Source: Triglochin maritima (Eukaryota > Streptophyta > Magnoliopsida > Alismatales > Juncaginaceae). From it: a stretch of 64,000 nucleotides of DNA. Both the position numbers and the translations under genes were made by a program. The notes beneath the pieces were generated by a model that did no database searches, was not told the origin of the DNA, and saw only the letters and a program-made list of their open reading frames with translations. Positions 21,932-35,043 of the stretch are shown in pieces (position 1 is the first letter of the stretch; the number at the start of each line of letters is the position of its first letter). Location of the stretch: NCBI GenBank assembly GCA_963682175.1, contig OY821770.1, positions 13,236,501-13,300,500 of the forward strand, given 5' to 3'.

Positions 21932-23872
21932 TGTAACGTACCCGAAAAAAGCGGAAAATTTAAAACAATAATAAAGACCGTCAACGGTCAACACTGGGCA
22001 CGTCACGAGACAACAAGACGAAATCTATATATATATATATATATATATATAGATACAGATCCATGTGGAAGTCAAACTATACATATGAGTCAACTGTGAT
22101 TACAACAAAAATGAATATACATGTAATCACTACCTCAACAAAAGATATAAAAGAGGACAGGATTTGATCCCGGGGGCACCCTCCTCGGTCACCACCTGAC
22201 TCTAATGCTACTCGCTACCTGAAATGCAAACAAACAAACATGCCTGAGTTCCTTGTAGGAACCCCGTATACCAAACCTCCTAAAATACAAAAAGGAATTA
22301 AAGACAATGCAATGCAATGCACATGATCATCCACCTCGGGCCCACAATAATGCCCTCACCGCCTCCGCGGCACTGAACCACTCCTGCCACTAGGGTCAAG
22401 TCAGTCCACCGCTGCCTCACAAGGGTCAGTCGACACCACTGCTCCCCAAAAGTGCAGGAAGGAACCCCCGGCACACGCCGCCACCCCAGGAGCGAGTGAG
22501 CCCGCCGAATACACAACTCGGGTCAGACGACAGTCGCTGCTCCCCCAAGAGCCGCCAGACGCGCACCCTGCCGGAACATCCTCGACCTACCGCTAAACCC
22601 TCGCAAACTGCCCAAGGTTTACGGCACACATCCCTCACACCCCGCTCGGTAAGAGAGGCAACAATAATACAATAATACGCCCTCGTCGAAGGTGAAATCC
22701 GTCTCTCTCAAAGCCGGTAATCAACCGTCGCCTCGGAGCCGGTAGTCAACCTATACTCAACGGATCGCGTGTGGATAAATCCACCAACCTGCGGCAGATC
22801 GGTCGACCGCTACAAGCACACCGGTCGACCGGTCCTCCACACAGTACTCGGTACTGTACAAACAAGTGTACCGGTCGAACCACGCCAACCGAATTACCGA
22901 CCCATCGGTCGAACAAAAGTCATCTAGCGGTCGACCGTTTGGATGGTCTACGCTATACAATTTTATATAATATATATATCCGATCGGTCGAACCAAGGGG
23001 CCGTTCAACCGATAACAGGAAATTCAGCATTTTGCCTAAGTGGTATTCGGTCGACCGGAACTGCTTTACAGTTCGACCGAAACATCACATGCACTCTACT
23101 GCTTAATTAAAATGCTCAGTCGGTCGACCGAAAGTTAAAGAGCGGTCGACCGTTTTGATGGTCAAAGCTCCCAACCGACTTAGCATCGAATGGATCGGTC
23201 GAACAAGGTTATGGACGTTCGACCGTTTAATAAGTCAAAATCCCCAACCGACCCATTCTCATTGTTTTTCGGTCGACCGGCTAAGTGGTCCCGTTCGACC
23301 GATAACAGCATCACCCCTTTTTCCCGCATGAATTTGGCATAACGGTCGACCGTCCATAGATATCGTTCGACCGTTCGCGGGTACAAATCAATATAATAAT
23401 AGGATCGGTCGACTGCCCACAGGCACCAGTCGACCGATCGTCGTCTTCAACCTCTGAATTGGTTGCAATCCGGCGGGGAATTCGACACCAACGTCGATCC
23501 CCAACACTCACAAGGCTTATGTGAGTTATAATGAAGATTTGGCATACCTTATTGAAGCTCGTGGATATCTCCCAAGCTTTGGCAAACTCCACCCAACTCT
23601 TCTCCTTCACTTCCTCTCCTTCTCCTTCTCTCCTTCTTCTTTTTCTCCGAATTTCCTCTCTCACTCTCTGTTTGCTCAACAGAAGAAACGTTTTAGGTAA
23701 AAATCTGATCTTACTATATATATACCTACTTTAATTAACCACCTTCAAATCCTCCAACCACAATAAGCCACCTCATATTCTCAAATCTTATCCCCCCACA
23801 TCTAAGTGTGCTTAATTAGGTTAATAGGTTTAGTTTAGTTTAATTAAGGTGTTTAGATTTAAGGTTATTACA
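21932..23872 (-). repeat. Middle LTR of gypsy copy B composite (1,941 bp)
   Basis: 5' LTR for the complete interior and at the same time 3' LTR for the truncated interior at 23873-24614. It differs from the 15387-17314 copy by scattered substitutions and by a longer TA run near 22026-22052. In these minus-strand LTRs the place of the TATAAATA box is taken by TATATATA (about 23715-23724). Confidence 0.92.
22795..23440. repeat. Paired palindrome array in middle LTR of copy B
   Basis: Same modules as in the other LTRs, better preserved than in 16236-16880: CGGTCGACCG at about 23119 and 23142 is intact here where the sister LTR has TCGATCG-type changes. Confidence 0.85.
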
Positions 23873-24614
23873 ATCTACCCTCCTTAAAAGAATTTCGTCC
23901 GCGAAATTCGAAGCAACTGACTTACCGGAACAACTCTGGATACTGCCTCCTGACATCCTCCTCGATCTCCCAGGTAGCCTCTCTGACACTGTGATGCTGC
24001 CACCTGACCTTCACCATCAGAATCGCTCTCCTCCTGAGCTGATGTACCATCTGATCCACAATCTCAACTGGTCTCTCATCTAATGACAAATCCTGCTGGA
24101 TCTCCGGTACTGCTATCTCAATCACATGAGCTGGATCGACCACGTACTTCCTCAGCATAGAAACATGGAAGACGTTGTGAAGTCCTGCGAACTGTGGCGG
24201 TAAAGCAATCCTATATGCCACCTCACCGACCCGATCCAATATCTCAAAAGGTCCGACATACCTCGGACTTAGCTTCCCCTTCTTCCCGAATCTCATCACC
24301 CCTCTGGAAGGTGAGATCTTCAGGAAGACATGATCTCCTACATCAAAAGTCAGCTCACGCCTCCGCGTATCAGCATAACTCTTCTGCCTGCTCTGTGCTG
24401 TAGCTAGTCGTCTCCGAATCACGTCGACCTTCTCTGAATATAACTGGATAATGTCAGGTCCAACTAGCTGTCTCTCGCCCACATCACTCCAGCATACCGA
24501 TGATCTACACGGTCTCCCGTATAATGCCTCATATGGTGCCAACCCAATACTCGAGTGGTAGCTGTTGTTGTAGGCGAACTCTATCAGCGGCAAGTGCTCA
24601 TCCCAATGCCCGGC
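23873..24614 (-). pseudogene. Integrase C-terminus and chromodomain fragment, second interior
   Basis: From the polypurine tract side, the last 231 codons of pol are open (end at 23922) and nearly identical to 17364-18080: integrase tail, the HNVFHVSMLRKY block and the chromodomain. The upstream part of this interior is gone; the frame runs into LTR sequence at 24614/24615. Confidence 0.92.
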
Positions 24615-24777
24615 TTACTATATATATAACTACTTTAATTAACCACCTTCAAATCCTCCAACCACAATAAGCCACCTCATATTCTCAAATCTTATCCCCC
24701 CACATCTAAGTGTGCTTAATTAGGTTAATTAGGTGTAGTTTAGTTTAATTAAGGTGTTTAGATTTAAGGTTATTACA
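24615..24777 (-). repeat. Truncated outer LTR of copy B (first 163 bp)
   Basis: Matches 23710-23872. It carries the authentic outer end (TTATTACA followed by the GTTAC duplication). Confidence 0.9.
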
Positions 24778-24782
24778 GTTAC

Positions 24783-25184
24783 GGTCGAGCAAAATCCCAA
24801 ACCCACAAACATGGTAAAATAAAATAATATATATTATTAATAAGTATAGTTAATTATAATTAAGTACCAAAATCACCCGTTAACTTTTCCCAAAATGATT
24901 ATTATGACTTGTAAATGTCTAATGAGTTATTAATCATGTTTTTTCTTTAAAAATATTTGCATTTTGGTTAATTTTATGAATATTTATATAGTACAAATAT
25001 TAATAAGTATTTCTTAAAAATATTGTCATTTAGGAAGCAGGTCGTGGGTCGGGTTACAGACAATATTTTTAAGAGCGAATTTTAACCTGATCTGCAACAT
25101 GCCAATTTTTGCCGGGTTGGATCTGAGTTGTCCCCAACCGGCCCTATACCCGACCATTTTACATTCCGACTCCAACGTTAGGCA
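24783..25184. other. AT-rich spacer, no gene seen
   Basis: Very AT-rich to 25020, then a GC-richer 150 bp with repeated GGGTCGGGTT / CCCGACC-like strings. No ORF or element end recognised. Confidence 0.6.
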
Positions 25185-25187
25185 CTT
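25185..25187. repeat. CTT target duplication, left end of CACTA-type element
   Basis: CTT directly before CACTGTTGGG; the same triplet follows the right end at 44292-44294. CACTA elements duplicate 3 bp. Confidence 0.7.
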
Positions 25188-25199
25188 CACTGTTGGGAA

Positions 25200-25640
25200 A
25201 AAGGGCTACGACGTCGGTTATCAAGGGGGTATAATGTCGGGCTGACCGCCATCTATGACCGACGTGGTACGTGTGAGACGTTATAAAAGTGTACCATTTA
25301 ACGTTGGTCGTTACAACCGACGTGGTAGTATGCTCTATAACTTCGGCCATAGTTTTAATAGAAATCGACGTGATAAATCGACGCACAAGTGGCTCCTCAA
25401 AATCCTACCACGTCGGTCGTCTTATATGACCGACGTGGTAGGGTCTTTAATAAAAATAAAAAAACAATAAAAAATAACCTACCGCGTCGGTTGTTTTATA
25501 GAACCGACGTGGTAGTACGACATCTATCGCGTCATCATTTCTGTATGCCTGACGTGCTAGGGTTCTTAAAATAAAATAATAATAATAATAATATATCCTA
25601 CACCATCGATGTTGCATAAAGGCCGACGTTGTAGGATATT
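25200..25640. repeat. Left subterminal repeats of the CACTA-type element
   Basis: Repeated inverted pairs of ACCGACGTGGTAG and its complement, for example at 25258, 25319, 25428 and 25502, separated by 20-60 bp. In En/Spm such subterminal motifs bind the TNPA protein; that role is inferred here from position. Confidence 0.8.
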
Positions 25641-25883
25641 TCTTTTCATATGTTTAATTTTATTTTTTAATTGATGCCTCTATTTCAGACTCAAACCCTG
25701 CAGTATCAATCAAACATTCATATATATCAAACAAGTAATTCACAACATTCATATCCATCTAACAAGTAATTAATTCCCAGAACATTCATATTTAGTCCAA
25801 CAATAACAAAATCATATCCTCAAATGCACAACATTCGTATCAACATACAAATGCATCTACATAATACAACATACAATGAACCT

Positions 25884-28800
25884 TTAGTTTTTATGTTTTC
25901 GTTTTTTGCTCATAGGATCTTCGATCCATATTCCTTCATGATAATCATCTTGGATAATTAAGTTGTCAAAAATTATGTCGTCATCGAGCAATTTAATTTC
26001 AGGTACTTGTGCAAACGGGAGAATTTCTCCAATCTCATTAACATCCTCTTCAGCCACGATTTGATGTTTTCCTTCTAAAACTACCGACCATTCATTAGCA
26101 CTCAGGTCTTTTACATAAAATATTTGTTTTGCTTGAGATGCCAAAATGAAAGGATCTTCCTTAAAACTTTTTTAAGGTTCACCAAAGTAAACCCCAACTC
26201 ATCGACTTGAAGACTGTTCTTATTGTCCAACCACTTGCATTTAAATACCGTAACATTGAATTTAGTAAAATTCAGCTCCCATATTTCTTCAATCTGACCA
26301 TAATAAGACATATTGACATATATGAGATTTCTATATTTCGAACTAGATATATGCAACGATTCATCTACCAAAGTGACCCCACTATTCTGCATTGTGCTTT
26401 TCTCGTCCTCAATTTTGGTATAGAAAGAAAAATCATTGATATCATAGCCATTATAAGATGTCACTATAGGATTTTGTCTATATGCCAACCACTTCAAATT
26501 TTCAGAAACTTTACGGTTGTACACAGTTTCCCTTAACCAGTCAACAAAAGCCTTATTGTGAGCATTAATTACTTGTTGATCAGTCCAAGAATGATGTTTT
26601 TCCCTCACTATGGTCATGTGCTTATCCAAATAAAGTCGGACTTCATCGGAATTGCACAACACATATAAATACGCTTTAAAGATATCCCCACCTTTTGGAC
26701 TTATCATCTTCGGGCCACGCGTACCTTTACCTTCAATCCTATCTTCACGTCTGTTCTTAAGAAGTCCCACACTCTTTGTATGATCCAAGTACTCATTACA
26801 AAACTCAATTACCTCTTGAGCTATGTAACTTTCAACGATACTCGTATCTGACCTTCCTCGATTCTTACAATAATCTTTCAACTCACCCATGTAACGCTCG
26901 AATGGATACATCCACCGCAAAAATACCGGACCGAGTAGCTTAACTTCTCTAACCAGATGAATCACCAAATGAACCATAATGTCAAAAAAAAGACGACGGA
27001 AAGTACATCTCCAACTGACATATTGTAACAACTACTTCATTCTGCAACTTATCCAAAAACTTTGGATCAATTACTTTGCTGCAAATCTTGTTGAAGAACA
27101 AACAAAATTTGATAATAGCATGTCTAACGTGTTTCGGAAATATCGATCTAATAGCAACAAGTAACAACTACTGCATCAACACATGACAATCATGAGACTT
27201 CAAACCAAGTAGTTTCAAATCTTTAATTGATACAAGACTGCTAATATTTGAAGAATACCCCTACGACACTTTGACACCATGTAGACACTGACACAGAGCT
27301 AATTTCTCCTTTCTATCCAAAGTGTAATAAGCTTGTGGTAAATACTTATGAGTACCCTTACTCTCTGGTGCTAGATTTGCTCGAATACCAAGTTCAAGTA
27401 AATCAAGTCTGACATTATCTCCATCTTTAGTCTTACCCGGTATGTTAAGAAGAGTTCCTAACAAACTGTCACAAATATTTTTTTCGACATGCATCACATC
27501 AATACAGTGTCTCACTTCTAAAGTTTCTCAATAAGGAAGGTTATAAAAATAGATTTTTCCCCCAGCTACTCTTATCGTTTCTGCATTTGTAAGGCTTGCC
27601 GAATTTGCATTGGATGTTCTTCACCCGCTCAAGAACTTGTCTTGCACTGATTTCTATAGCAGGTTCTTCGAATTACTGCTTCCCGTTAAATGCCATTTTC
27701 ATTTTACGATACAGATCACTCATAGAAAGAAATTTGCGATGACCAAGATACACTATCTTACTGTCATGCACAAGCTGCAATGAACATGTATTTTCTTTAC
27801 AAATAGGACACACTTTGTGCCCTTTCACAGAATAGCCAGATAGATTTCCATATGCATGGAAGTCATTAATTGTGCAAAATATTATCGCACGCATTGTAAA
27901 TGACTGTTGACGGCGGGCATCCCACACTTGCTCGCCATCATTCCACGATTTCTTCAAGACATCAATTATGGGAGCCAAATACACATCTATGTCATTGCCT
28001 GGTTGTTTTGGACCAAAAATCATTAAAGACAACATCATGTATCTATGTTTCATGCTTAACCATGGAGGTAGATTGTACATCACTAGTAGAACATGCCACG
28101 AACTATGAAGGCTACTCAAACTCCCGTAAGGATTCATTCCATCAGTACACCGACCAAGTCTTAGATTTCTGGATTCTTGACCGAACACCGGAAAATCTGA
28201 ATCGATCTTCTTCCACTGTGGAGAATCAACAGGATGTTGAAGCATCTGATAATTCACTTTATCACAATTTGTGTGCCATGTCAGATTCTTTGAATCCGCG
28301 GGGCAGACAAACAAACGTTTCATGCTTGGAATGATCAGAAGATACCACAACACCTTAGCAGGAGACCATTGTACTGGTATATCACCACTCACATTTTTCT
28401 TTTGTTTATACCTTGACACGTTACAAACCGGAGAACAATGCAGATTTTCATATTGTGCTCTATATAATATGCAATCATTAGGGCATACATGTATTTTCCT
28501 ATGTTGTATACACATTGCCTCATATGTACGGTCTGGAAGTTCGTTGTTTTGTGGAAGAATTTCTTTTAACAACTTAAGTAAGACATTAAAACTGACATCA
28601 CTCCAACCGTTGGAGGCTTTCAAGGTATATAACAGTAACACCGCAGACAATCTACTGAAATCATTGCAACCCGGATATAAAGGTTTTTCATTGTTTGACA
28701 ACAAATTACTAAGTACTTGTGGTTTATCATCAAACTTTTTGGCAACATCTCGAATCATATCCTCTAACCAATCATCATCATTAACATCTTTCTGTGAAAT

Positions 28801-29058
28801 ACCATCACTTTCTTTACGTATTTCATTCTCACCGTGCCTTATCCAACGCGTATAACCTTCATCAAGACCTTTTTCAAATAGATGAGCCTTGATTTCTTTT
28901 ACATCTCTTAAGAACATGTTAAGACACTTTCTACATGGACAGAAGACCTTTCATACATTTCTAAAATGGGCATTATTTTGTGCAAACTCTAGGAATTGAT
29001 CAACTCCATACTCATATTCATCACTCAATCGACTTGCAAAAATCCAATTTCGATTCAT
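25884..29058 (-). pseudogene. TNP2-like CACTA transposase (broken)
   Basis: Begins at 29058 (MNRNWIFASRL), the usual start of the transposase-associated domain, whose CPCRKCLN block follows near 28.93 kb. A TGA lies at 28951-28953. The TNP2 catalytic region spans about 28.4-27.3 kb (NPYGSLSSLHSSWHVLL, GYSVKGHKVCPIC), with further stops near 27673 and a damaged stretch to 27515. A DUF4218-like part (HLVREVKLLGPVFLRWMYPFER, about 26.9 kb) and a DUF4216-like C-terminus (SFWHLKQ, frame change near 26.15 kb) follow. The last open frame ends at 25884 with a KKRKHKN basic tail. It would bind the element ends and catalyse transposition. Introns may explain some breaks, but not the TGA in the first domain. 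Confidence 0.85.
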
Positions 29059-29728
29059 TTCTATCTACACAACAACACAAACAATCGTGATATAAAATTA
29101 ACTCAATATATAGTAATTTTAAAGTAACACAAAAGTAACCAAATCCATAATCACCAGCAGAGAAGTTATATTCTTAGATCAATTAGCAATTCAGCCAAAA
29201 ACAAAATTAAAATCAGCTTTCTACTAGTAGCATGCATTCAAAGACATTTTACTAAAAAAACCAACTATCAATCCATCACAGGAAAATAAGATAAATTACG
29301 CAAAATAAAATCTAATCCACATAAAGATCCAATATATTTGACTTTGACACGGGCAAGATATTCAGTTAGATCCACAAGAAACCCTTAAAAATCAGATCTT
29401 TAGACCAAAACATGGAATCTTTGATTTGGAGATAGAACGTGTCTACCGATCCAGTTACAATATCAACCAAACAAGAGAAGCAAAAAATCATGTAAAAAAG
29501 AGACCTTGTTTGAGTTGATGTGAGTCTAAAGAGGATAGATCGGAGTCTGGCTGCGGCGGGGTTGTGGTGTGCTCGGAGATTGTGCGGTGGGTTTAGGCGC
29601 TACGGTGAGCTCGGAGATGGTGCGGTGGGTTTAGGGGGGCTGTAGTGAGGTCGGGAGAGGTGTTATGGGGTTTAGGTCTGACGGGTTGGCTACTAGGGTT
29701 ATATGATGTCGCACTAAAAAATACCCAT
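29059..29728. other. 5' region of the TNP2 gene
   Basis: AT-rich leader to 29500, then a GC-rich patch (29540-29700) holding a short tandem duplication around GGTGCGGTGGGTTTAG. No ORF. Probably promoter and leader of the minus-strand TNP2 gene; no TATA could be assigned with confidence. Confidence 0.5.
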
Positions 29729-30326
29729 TATGACGTCGGATATTGAGGAAATCCGACATGGTAGACCCATTATAAATTTTGAGGTACAATAGTTGGATAA
29801 ATTGGATGTGAATTACATTTTCTGTGTAGGGGATTGAGTCTGAATTAAAACCCTCAAAACCCAAAATTGATAATTGATCTACCACGTCGGATTTCCTCCA
29901 TATCCGATGTGATACATGTCTCTACCATGTAGGATATGGAGAAAATCCGACGTGGTAGATCCATTATCAATTTTTGGTCGAACAGTTGGATAAATTGGAT
30001 GTGAGTTACATTTCTGTGAAGGGGATTGAGTCTAATTTGAAACCATCAAAACCCAAATTTGATAATGGGTCTACCACGTCAGATATGGTGGAAATCCGAC
30101 GTGGTAGACCCATTATAAATTTTTGAGGTGGAACAGTTTGATAAATTGGATGTGAGTTACATTTTCTGTGCAGGGGATTGAGTCGGAATTAAAACCCTCA
30201 AAACCCAAAATTGAGGATACATGTCTCTACCACGTAGGATATGGAGGAAATCCGAAGTGGTAGATCCATTATCAATTTTTGGTCGAACAGTTTGATAAAT
30301 TGGATGTGAGTTACATTTCTGTGTAG
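29729..30326. repeat. Internal tandem array of hairpin units, part 1
   Basis: Units of about 150-195 bp, each with a near-perfect inverted repeat: GGGTCTACCACGTCGGAT, a short loop, and its complement ending GTGGTAGACCC (clearest at 30068-30112). Units share GGATAAATTGGATGTGAGTTACA and GGGGATTGAGTC. They use the same ACGTCGG core as the subterminal repeats yet lie in the middle of the element, between its two genes. Continued at 39877-40130 after the LTR element. Confidence 0.85.
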
Positions 30327-30331
30327 GGGAT
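30327..30331. repeat. Target-site duplication GGGAT (left), Athila-like element
   Basis: GGGAT before TGATTGATCG and again at 39872-39876. Confidence 0.85.
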
Positions 30332-31889
30332 TGATTGATCGTTTTATATTAACCGCAAGTGCACGGCCGCGTTGAAGCGGTGGCAAATACGGGTCGTCAA
30401 CTGGGAGGTGTGTCGACACTTGGTTTGTTCGAAGGCGAGAGGTAAAAAGAAGGAGAGAAGGGTTGATTACACTACACTACACTAAGGTGCAAATGGAAAT
30501 GGAAGAAAAGCAAGAAAACTAAACCCCAAAGTGGGTAGAGAACTATTGTGAACATAAAGAAGTGTGTGTGTGTATTCATTAAGCTCCTCACAACATGTAG
30601 TGCATGAAATCATAAAACTACATCCAACGTTGCCTCCACATGAATTAATATAAGACTACATCATTAAAACATACAAGACAATAATTGGAATGAAGCTACA
30701 TGAACTCAAGTATAAAGACTAGACCCTACTATGCCTCCACATGAATTAAGATAAGACTACATCATTAAAACATACAAGACATTAGCTAAGGTAAAGGCAA
30801 CAAGAGCACATACACTACAAATTGTGTTTCCAATATTAACTTCATCCATATCCTAACCTTATCATTCCCCATAAAATAGGTCCACTAATCAAAGCATAAG
30901 CTAAGCTTCATTCAAGAGCATTAGCATATCAAAGATAAGAGTGAAAACCCATTAGATGGTTATGGAAATCATATAAAGCTCAAAGGATAAAGATAACACA
31001 CACTTAATACACTACATGATTATATCACATATTTCTCCACCCCCCAAATGGGGATGAAACTACTCACTACTCATTACACTAACTATATTAACAAAAGAAA
31101 GCATAATACTGAAATGAAAGTTAACTAAGAAGGCAAGAAGTATTAAAGAAACATAAAAGGAAAGGAAAGACTAAAACAAACATGCACAAATTAAAAGACA
31201 AGATTAAAAGAAACTAGAAGAATTATTTTATTAACAAATGACTCACATTGAAGGTGGCATTCTTCTCCACCTTGAGTTTTTGCTTCAAGGCTCACTCCTT
31301 AGTAGAGAGAATGCCACCAAGCAATGGGTGATTACAATGGAAGGTGAAGAGTTCTATTTATAGGCATGGAAAAAGCTAATCCGGGACAATCCCCCGATGT
31401 GGGACTAAACCAATACCAAAAATAGACTAAGAATACACTAATACAAGCCCAGCACAAATCTTATCGGATCTGGAGACATATGGACCGCCAATTAGCGGTC
31501 CAAGACCGCCAATTGGCGGTCTATATGATCCAGATCGAGTTGGTTTTGGTTGTGGGCTTTCCTGGTGGTCTTTGTTGGTCTTTGATGCATCTACTTTGTT
31601 TATTGGAGCTCCGACCCGAATCGAATTGCCAAAATACTCCTCATGATGGTGTGGAGTTTCTTGTTTTTCTCTTAGGTCCTTCGGTCTTACGATCAGGTCC
31701 TTCTCCATTGTATCTTGGTCCTCAGGTCTCATAATTAAGTCCTTTTTCCTACTTTTGGGTCCTTTCATGGCTCTTCTATTCAAACCTCTTTATTTCTGAA
31801 AACTAAACATAAAACTCGTCACGTAGCATTGCTTAGATGTAAGATAATGAATATAAGATACAAATATAAGCATAAAATAATGTCAATCA
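30332..31889 (-). repeat. 3' LTR of Athila-like element (1,558 bp)
   Basis: TGATTGATC to GTCAATCA. It contains a perfect 18-bp palindrome GACCGCCAATTGGCGGTC at about 31504-31521, with a diverged copy just before it (31486-31500). The A-rich body has tandem ACTACATCATTAAAACATACAA-like segments. Confidence 0.9.
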
Positions 31890-31905
31890 AATACCCCCAC
31901 ACCTA
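31890..31905 (-). other. Polypurine tract of Athila-like element
   Basis: Minus strand GGTGTGGGGGTATT, preceded by CTCGGGACTAGCAAAAACTTA. Similar G-rich strings close the interior of plant Athila and Tat elements. Confidence 0.8.
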
Positions 31906-33533
31906 AGTTTTTGCTAGTCCCGAGCAAAACAAAGAAAGAGAAAAGCAAACGAAAAACAAGAAATCCTAACTCACTTTCGTAGGAATCGCGGTTGCACTTA
32001 GCACGTGCAACAAGCCGTTAAACCTCCTTGTTGCCAAGGAGGAGGAGTGTTGTCTCCTGAGGGTTTTCAGCGGATACACCCACAAAATCCGAACAAGATG
32101 CATTATTCAATCTAGACACTCGACTCGTTGGATATATGTTGTCGATCATTGGACGCGGTAATCCTACGGGCCGACTCTATATAGGTAATCAGTCCACACA
32201 CCTAACTTAATGAACCATTCGTGCAAGTTAAATAAGGAATTAAGTGAAAGACATGGACAACCTCAAGATCCTCAAGTAATACAAAGTGTAAGGTCCATTA
32301 AGGTTCTTATTTGCATTTTTTTTCCTTTTCTTTTCTTTTTTTTCTTTTTCTTTTCACATTTTTTTCATTTTATTAGTTGGAGCTTCATTCTCCCAGGGTC
32401 AGGTTTCGTGCATCATTGCCCATGAGGACTTACACTATCACGTACACCTTTCCCCAAATCTCCACATAGGGCAATCCCTACCACCCGTGTAACGAGAGTT
32501 CGGTCGGCGCATCCCAAGTCAGATGACTCGAAAGCACCAGGCACAAAGTCCCCTCAGACCTACTTTCCCGAGTGATAGGAGCCGTGCGAGAAGAGAGAAC
32601 ACCTACTCACTTATTTCTTATCTACACATGAACCAAAACCCCTACACTAATGTCTCACAACAGGATTTAGAGGGTCCTTGACTACAACAAACTTCCTTAA
32701 GTTAACAGACACGAATTATTGACTCACTAGGTTCAGGGTGGACTTCATTAAATGTTTGAGCACTGAAACTCTATGATTACTCACCCCCAAGGGAAAACTG
32801 GGGTGCATCCTAACGACTCGATAAATCCTAAAGTCATTGTACTAGATATCCTAATGCATCAAGTTCAAGACAATTTTGGGGGCTTTCTTTTTACTTTGCC
32901 TCTCAACGGTTTTGCACATGCTAAACACACGCAAAACCCACAAAACATTTTCTTTCGCAAACACATGAAGATTTTGAAAGAAATGTGGAAATTTTAAAGC
33001 ACTAGGCAAGCAAAAGAAGACAAGTCACCCAAGGATCATGGCAAGCAGATATATCGATATTAAATGCAGCACACTAACATGACCCTAAAAATGCAAACAA
33101 AAGAAAACAAAATCAAATGAAAAGGCTCGACTATGTACACACGTAAAACACCCCCCCCCACACCTACTTCATGCATTGTCCTCAATGAATGTGAGCAAGA
33201 TACTACATGGATTTATGCATGAAAAAAGGAGAGATCTCACCAACATTAAGTACAAAGGGAAGTAGGTCATGTTGATGGACACAAACCCGAATTCCCTCAA
33301 AACCTGTGAGATGCTAAAGAAAAGATGCAAATAAGTGAAAGAAATGGAGCCCAAATACACAAGGGTTGGGGTTCACAACAATCGATGCTCACTGAAGGAG
33401 TCTTTTATTGTACTTTCTCTTCTTCTTCTTTTCTTTTTTTTTCTTTTTTTTCTTTTTTTTATATAACTATGTACAAACATAAGTTCCCATCTTCATTTGT
33501 CAAAAGACATCAAATGGGAACCTCAAGAGTGGG
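31906..33533. other. Non-coding interior of Athila-like element
   Basis: No conserved frame. Contains two long T/C tracts (about 32318-32370 and 33412-33462) and a perfect 8-bp-arm hairpin CCTCCTTG-TTGC-CAAGGAGG near 32024-32043. This position is occupied by pol or env-like sequence in autonomous relatives; nothing of that kind is visible. Confidence 0.6.
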
Positions 33534-35043
33534 TCAATGCACTTGGAAAGGGAACATGACACCACGCGGGGCCAGAATACTCATGCGTGGGCCCCCTTCA
33601 CAAAGAGCACCAGATGAAATGAGAGGTTCATGAATTGGACGCAAAGGCGTCTCATTTAAAGGATCAAACTGAAAGAGCTTGAACCTCTCAAGAGTTTGGG
33701 AAATGAGGGGCAACGGAAGAAGAGTTTCTCCCGTTGCGCTGCTGAAGTTATGATCGTCAATCCAAACTCTCCAACCAACAGGCTGGTGCGTCGGAACGAG
33801 GTCAAGAACCTTGTTAGGCATGTCCGACACACCAGGCGAGCAGGAAGTGGGTCTCATACCCAAGGTATCCTCCAAGGAACTCTTAATACCCTCACGAGCA
33901 ATGTAGTTGTTTGATGTTCCATCATTTCCAAGATGATCAGGAACAATAGTGAGAGGAAAACTCTCACCAGGTTGTTTGAAATTTAGGGGACTAAGGAGCT
34001 CTTGCTCCACCATAGGTGAGTCCTTAGGAGGTACAACAATAAGATCATGTGGCTCAAGGGCCACAGGACAAGAAGATAAGGCACAATCCTGTGCCGACTC
34101 ATAAAGAAGCTGGTCCAAGTTATTCTCAATTTGAATCGAATCCTCCACTAAGTGATTGTGAATTGAAACCCCAAGTCCCTCAGACTGACTAGGAGTTTGA
34201 CTTTGAAAGGTTGTGTTTTGAATTTGTGGATGTGGTGGTGGTTCGATTTCAGAAGATAAATCCTCATGTTGACAAGAACGGTTACCCTCCTCACGTTCAT
34301 GGAATTGTTGTGTCATTTGACTCACTTGCATTTCCATATTTTGCAAGGAATTCAAGTTAGACTTCAATAAAGTTTGAGTGGTTTCCATGAACGTTTGGAG
34401 GGTTTGTTTTAAGGAATCAAATTTGGGGTCAACAATGAGGTCCAAGTCAGAACTTGGGAAATTTGGGGTTGGGTGTTGATGAGCTGAGAATGAGTCCAAT
34501 GATTTGAAGTGGGGTGTTGGTAGAATTCTGGGTATTCGGGAGGAGGATACGGGGGTGAAAATGAGGTATAAGAATTTGGATAAGAATTGTCTCCCCACGA
34601 ATCCATCACTCTCGGGTTGTACGCGGATGCGTAATGGTCACATTGAGCATTTTGGGAAAAGGTATGCTCATACTCAGGCTCAGGGGGAACATAAGGACAT
34701 TCCCCGATAACATGACCACTCAACCCACAACAATCGCACGGTATGGCTACTGGAGCCATCGGTACAAACATGTCGTCTGCCGCACGCATGAAAGAGGCCA
34801 AAGTTTCTTGCAATGTCTCAGTTTGATGACCAGTGTATGATCCGACGAAACTAGATTGAGGTCTAGCAGTCGGTGCCTCTCTCATATTACCCCAATATGA
34901 AGATTTCTCAGTCACACAATTGCGATCGTCCCAACCATACGGGGTGTTAGTCTGAGCCCCCCAGGTTGCATGGGTCCGGAGTACCAGGGAGAATCGTCCT
35001 GGTCCCAACAATGATATGAATGGTCGCCCATGTAACCATCCAT
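33534..35043 (-). pseudogene. Athila-like gag C-terminal part with CCHC knuckle
   Basis: Probable start at 35043 (MDGYMGDHSY). One frame change at a six-C run near 34960 and another near 34440 are needed. Visible: a zinc knuckle CDCCGLSGHVIGEC (C-x2-C-x4-H-x4-C, about 34.72 kb), a Tyr/Pro-rich spacer, and a Gln-rich coiled coil (NLNSLQNMEMQVSQMTQQFHE) like the tail of Athila gag. The globular gag domain that normally precedes the knuckle is absent, so it may bind RNA but could not form a normal particle core. The remainder to 33534 is acidic, low in similarity, and ends near the polypyrimidine stretch. Confidence 0.7.

Larger units (their letters stand above)
15387..24777 (-). mobile_element. 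Ty3/gypsy chromovirus copy B: three-LTR composite, minus strand
   Basis: Same family as copy A. Read on the minus strand from 24777: first 163 bp of an LTR (24615-24777), abrupt junction into integrase sequence (23873-24614), full LTR (21932-23872), primer site, complete gag-pol (17364-21806), polypurine tract, and full LTR (15387-17314). A single 5-bp duplication GTTAC bounds it. The simplest history is a tandem LTR-interior-LTR-interior-LTR array made by unequal LTR recombination, followed by a deletion that fused the outermost LTR to integrase at 24614/24615. Confidence 0.92.

Noticed and set aside
27900..28855. Plus-strand open frames of 144 and 194 residues
   Set aside because: Shadows of the minus-strand TNP2 transposase, whose domains are recognisable.
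31427..31783. 118-residue frame repeated at 39409-39765
   Set aside because: Both copies are the same part of the Athila-like LTR; charged, repetitive, no known domain. Conservation reflects recent LTR duplication.
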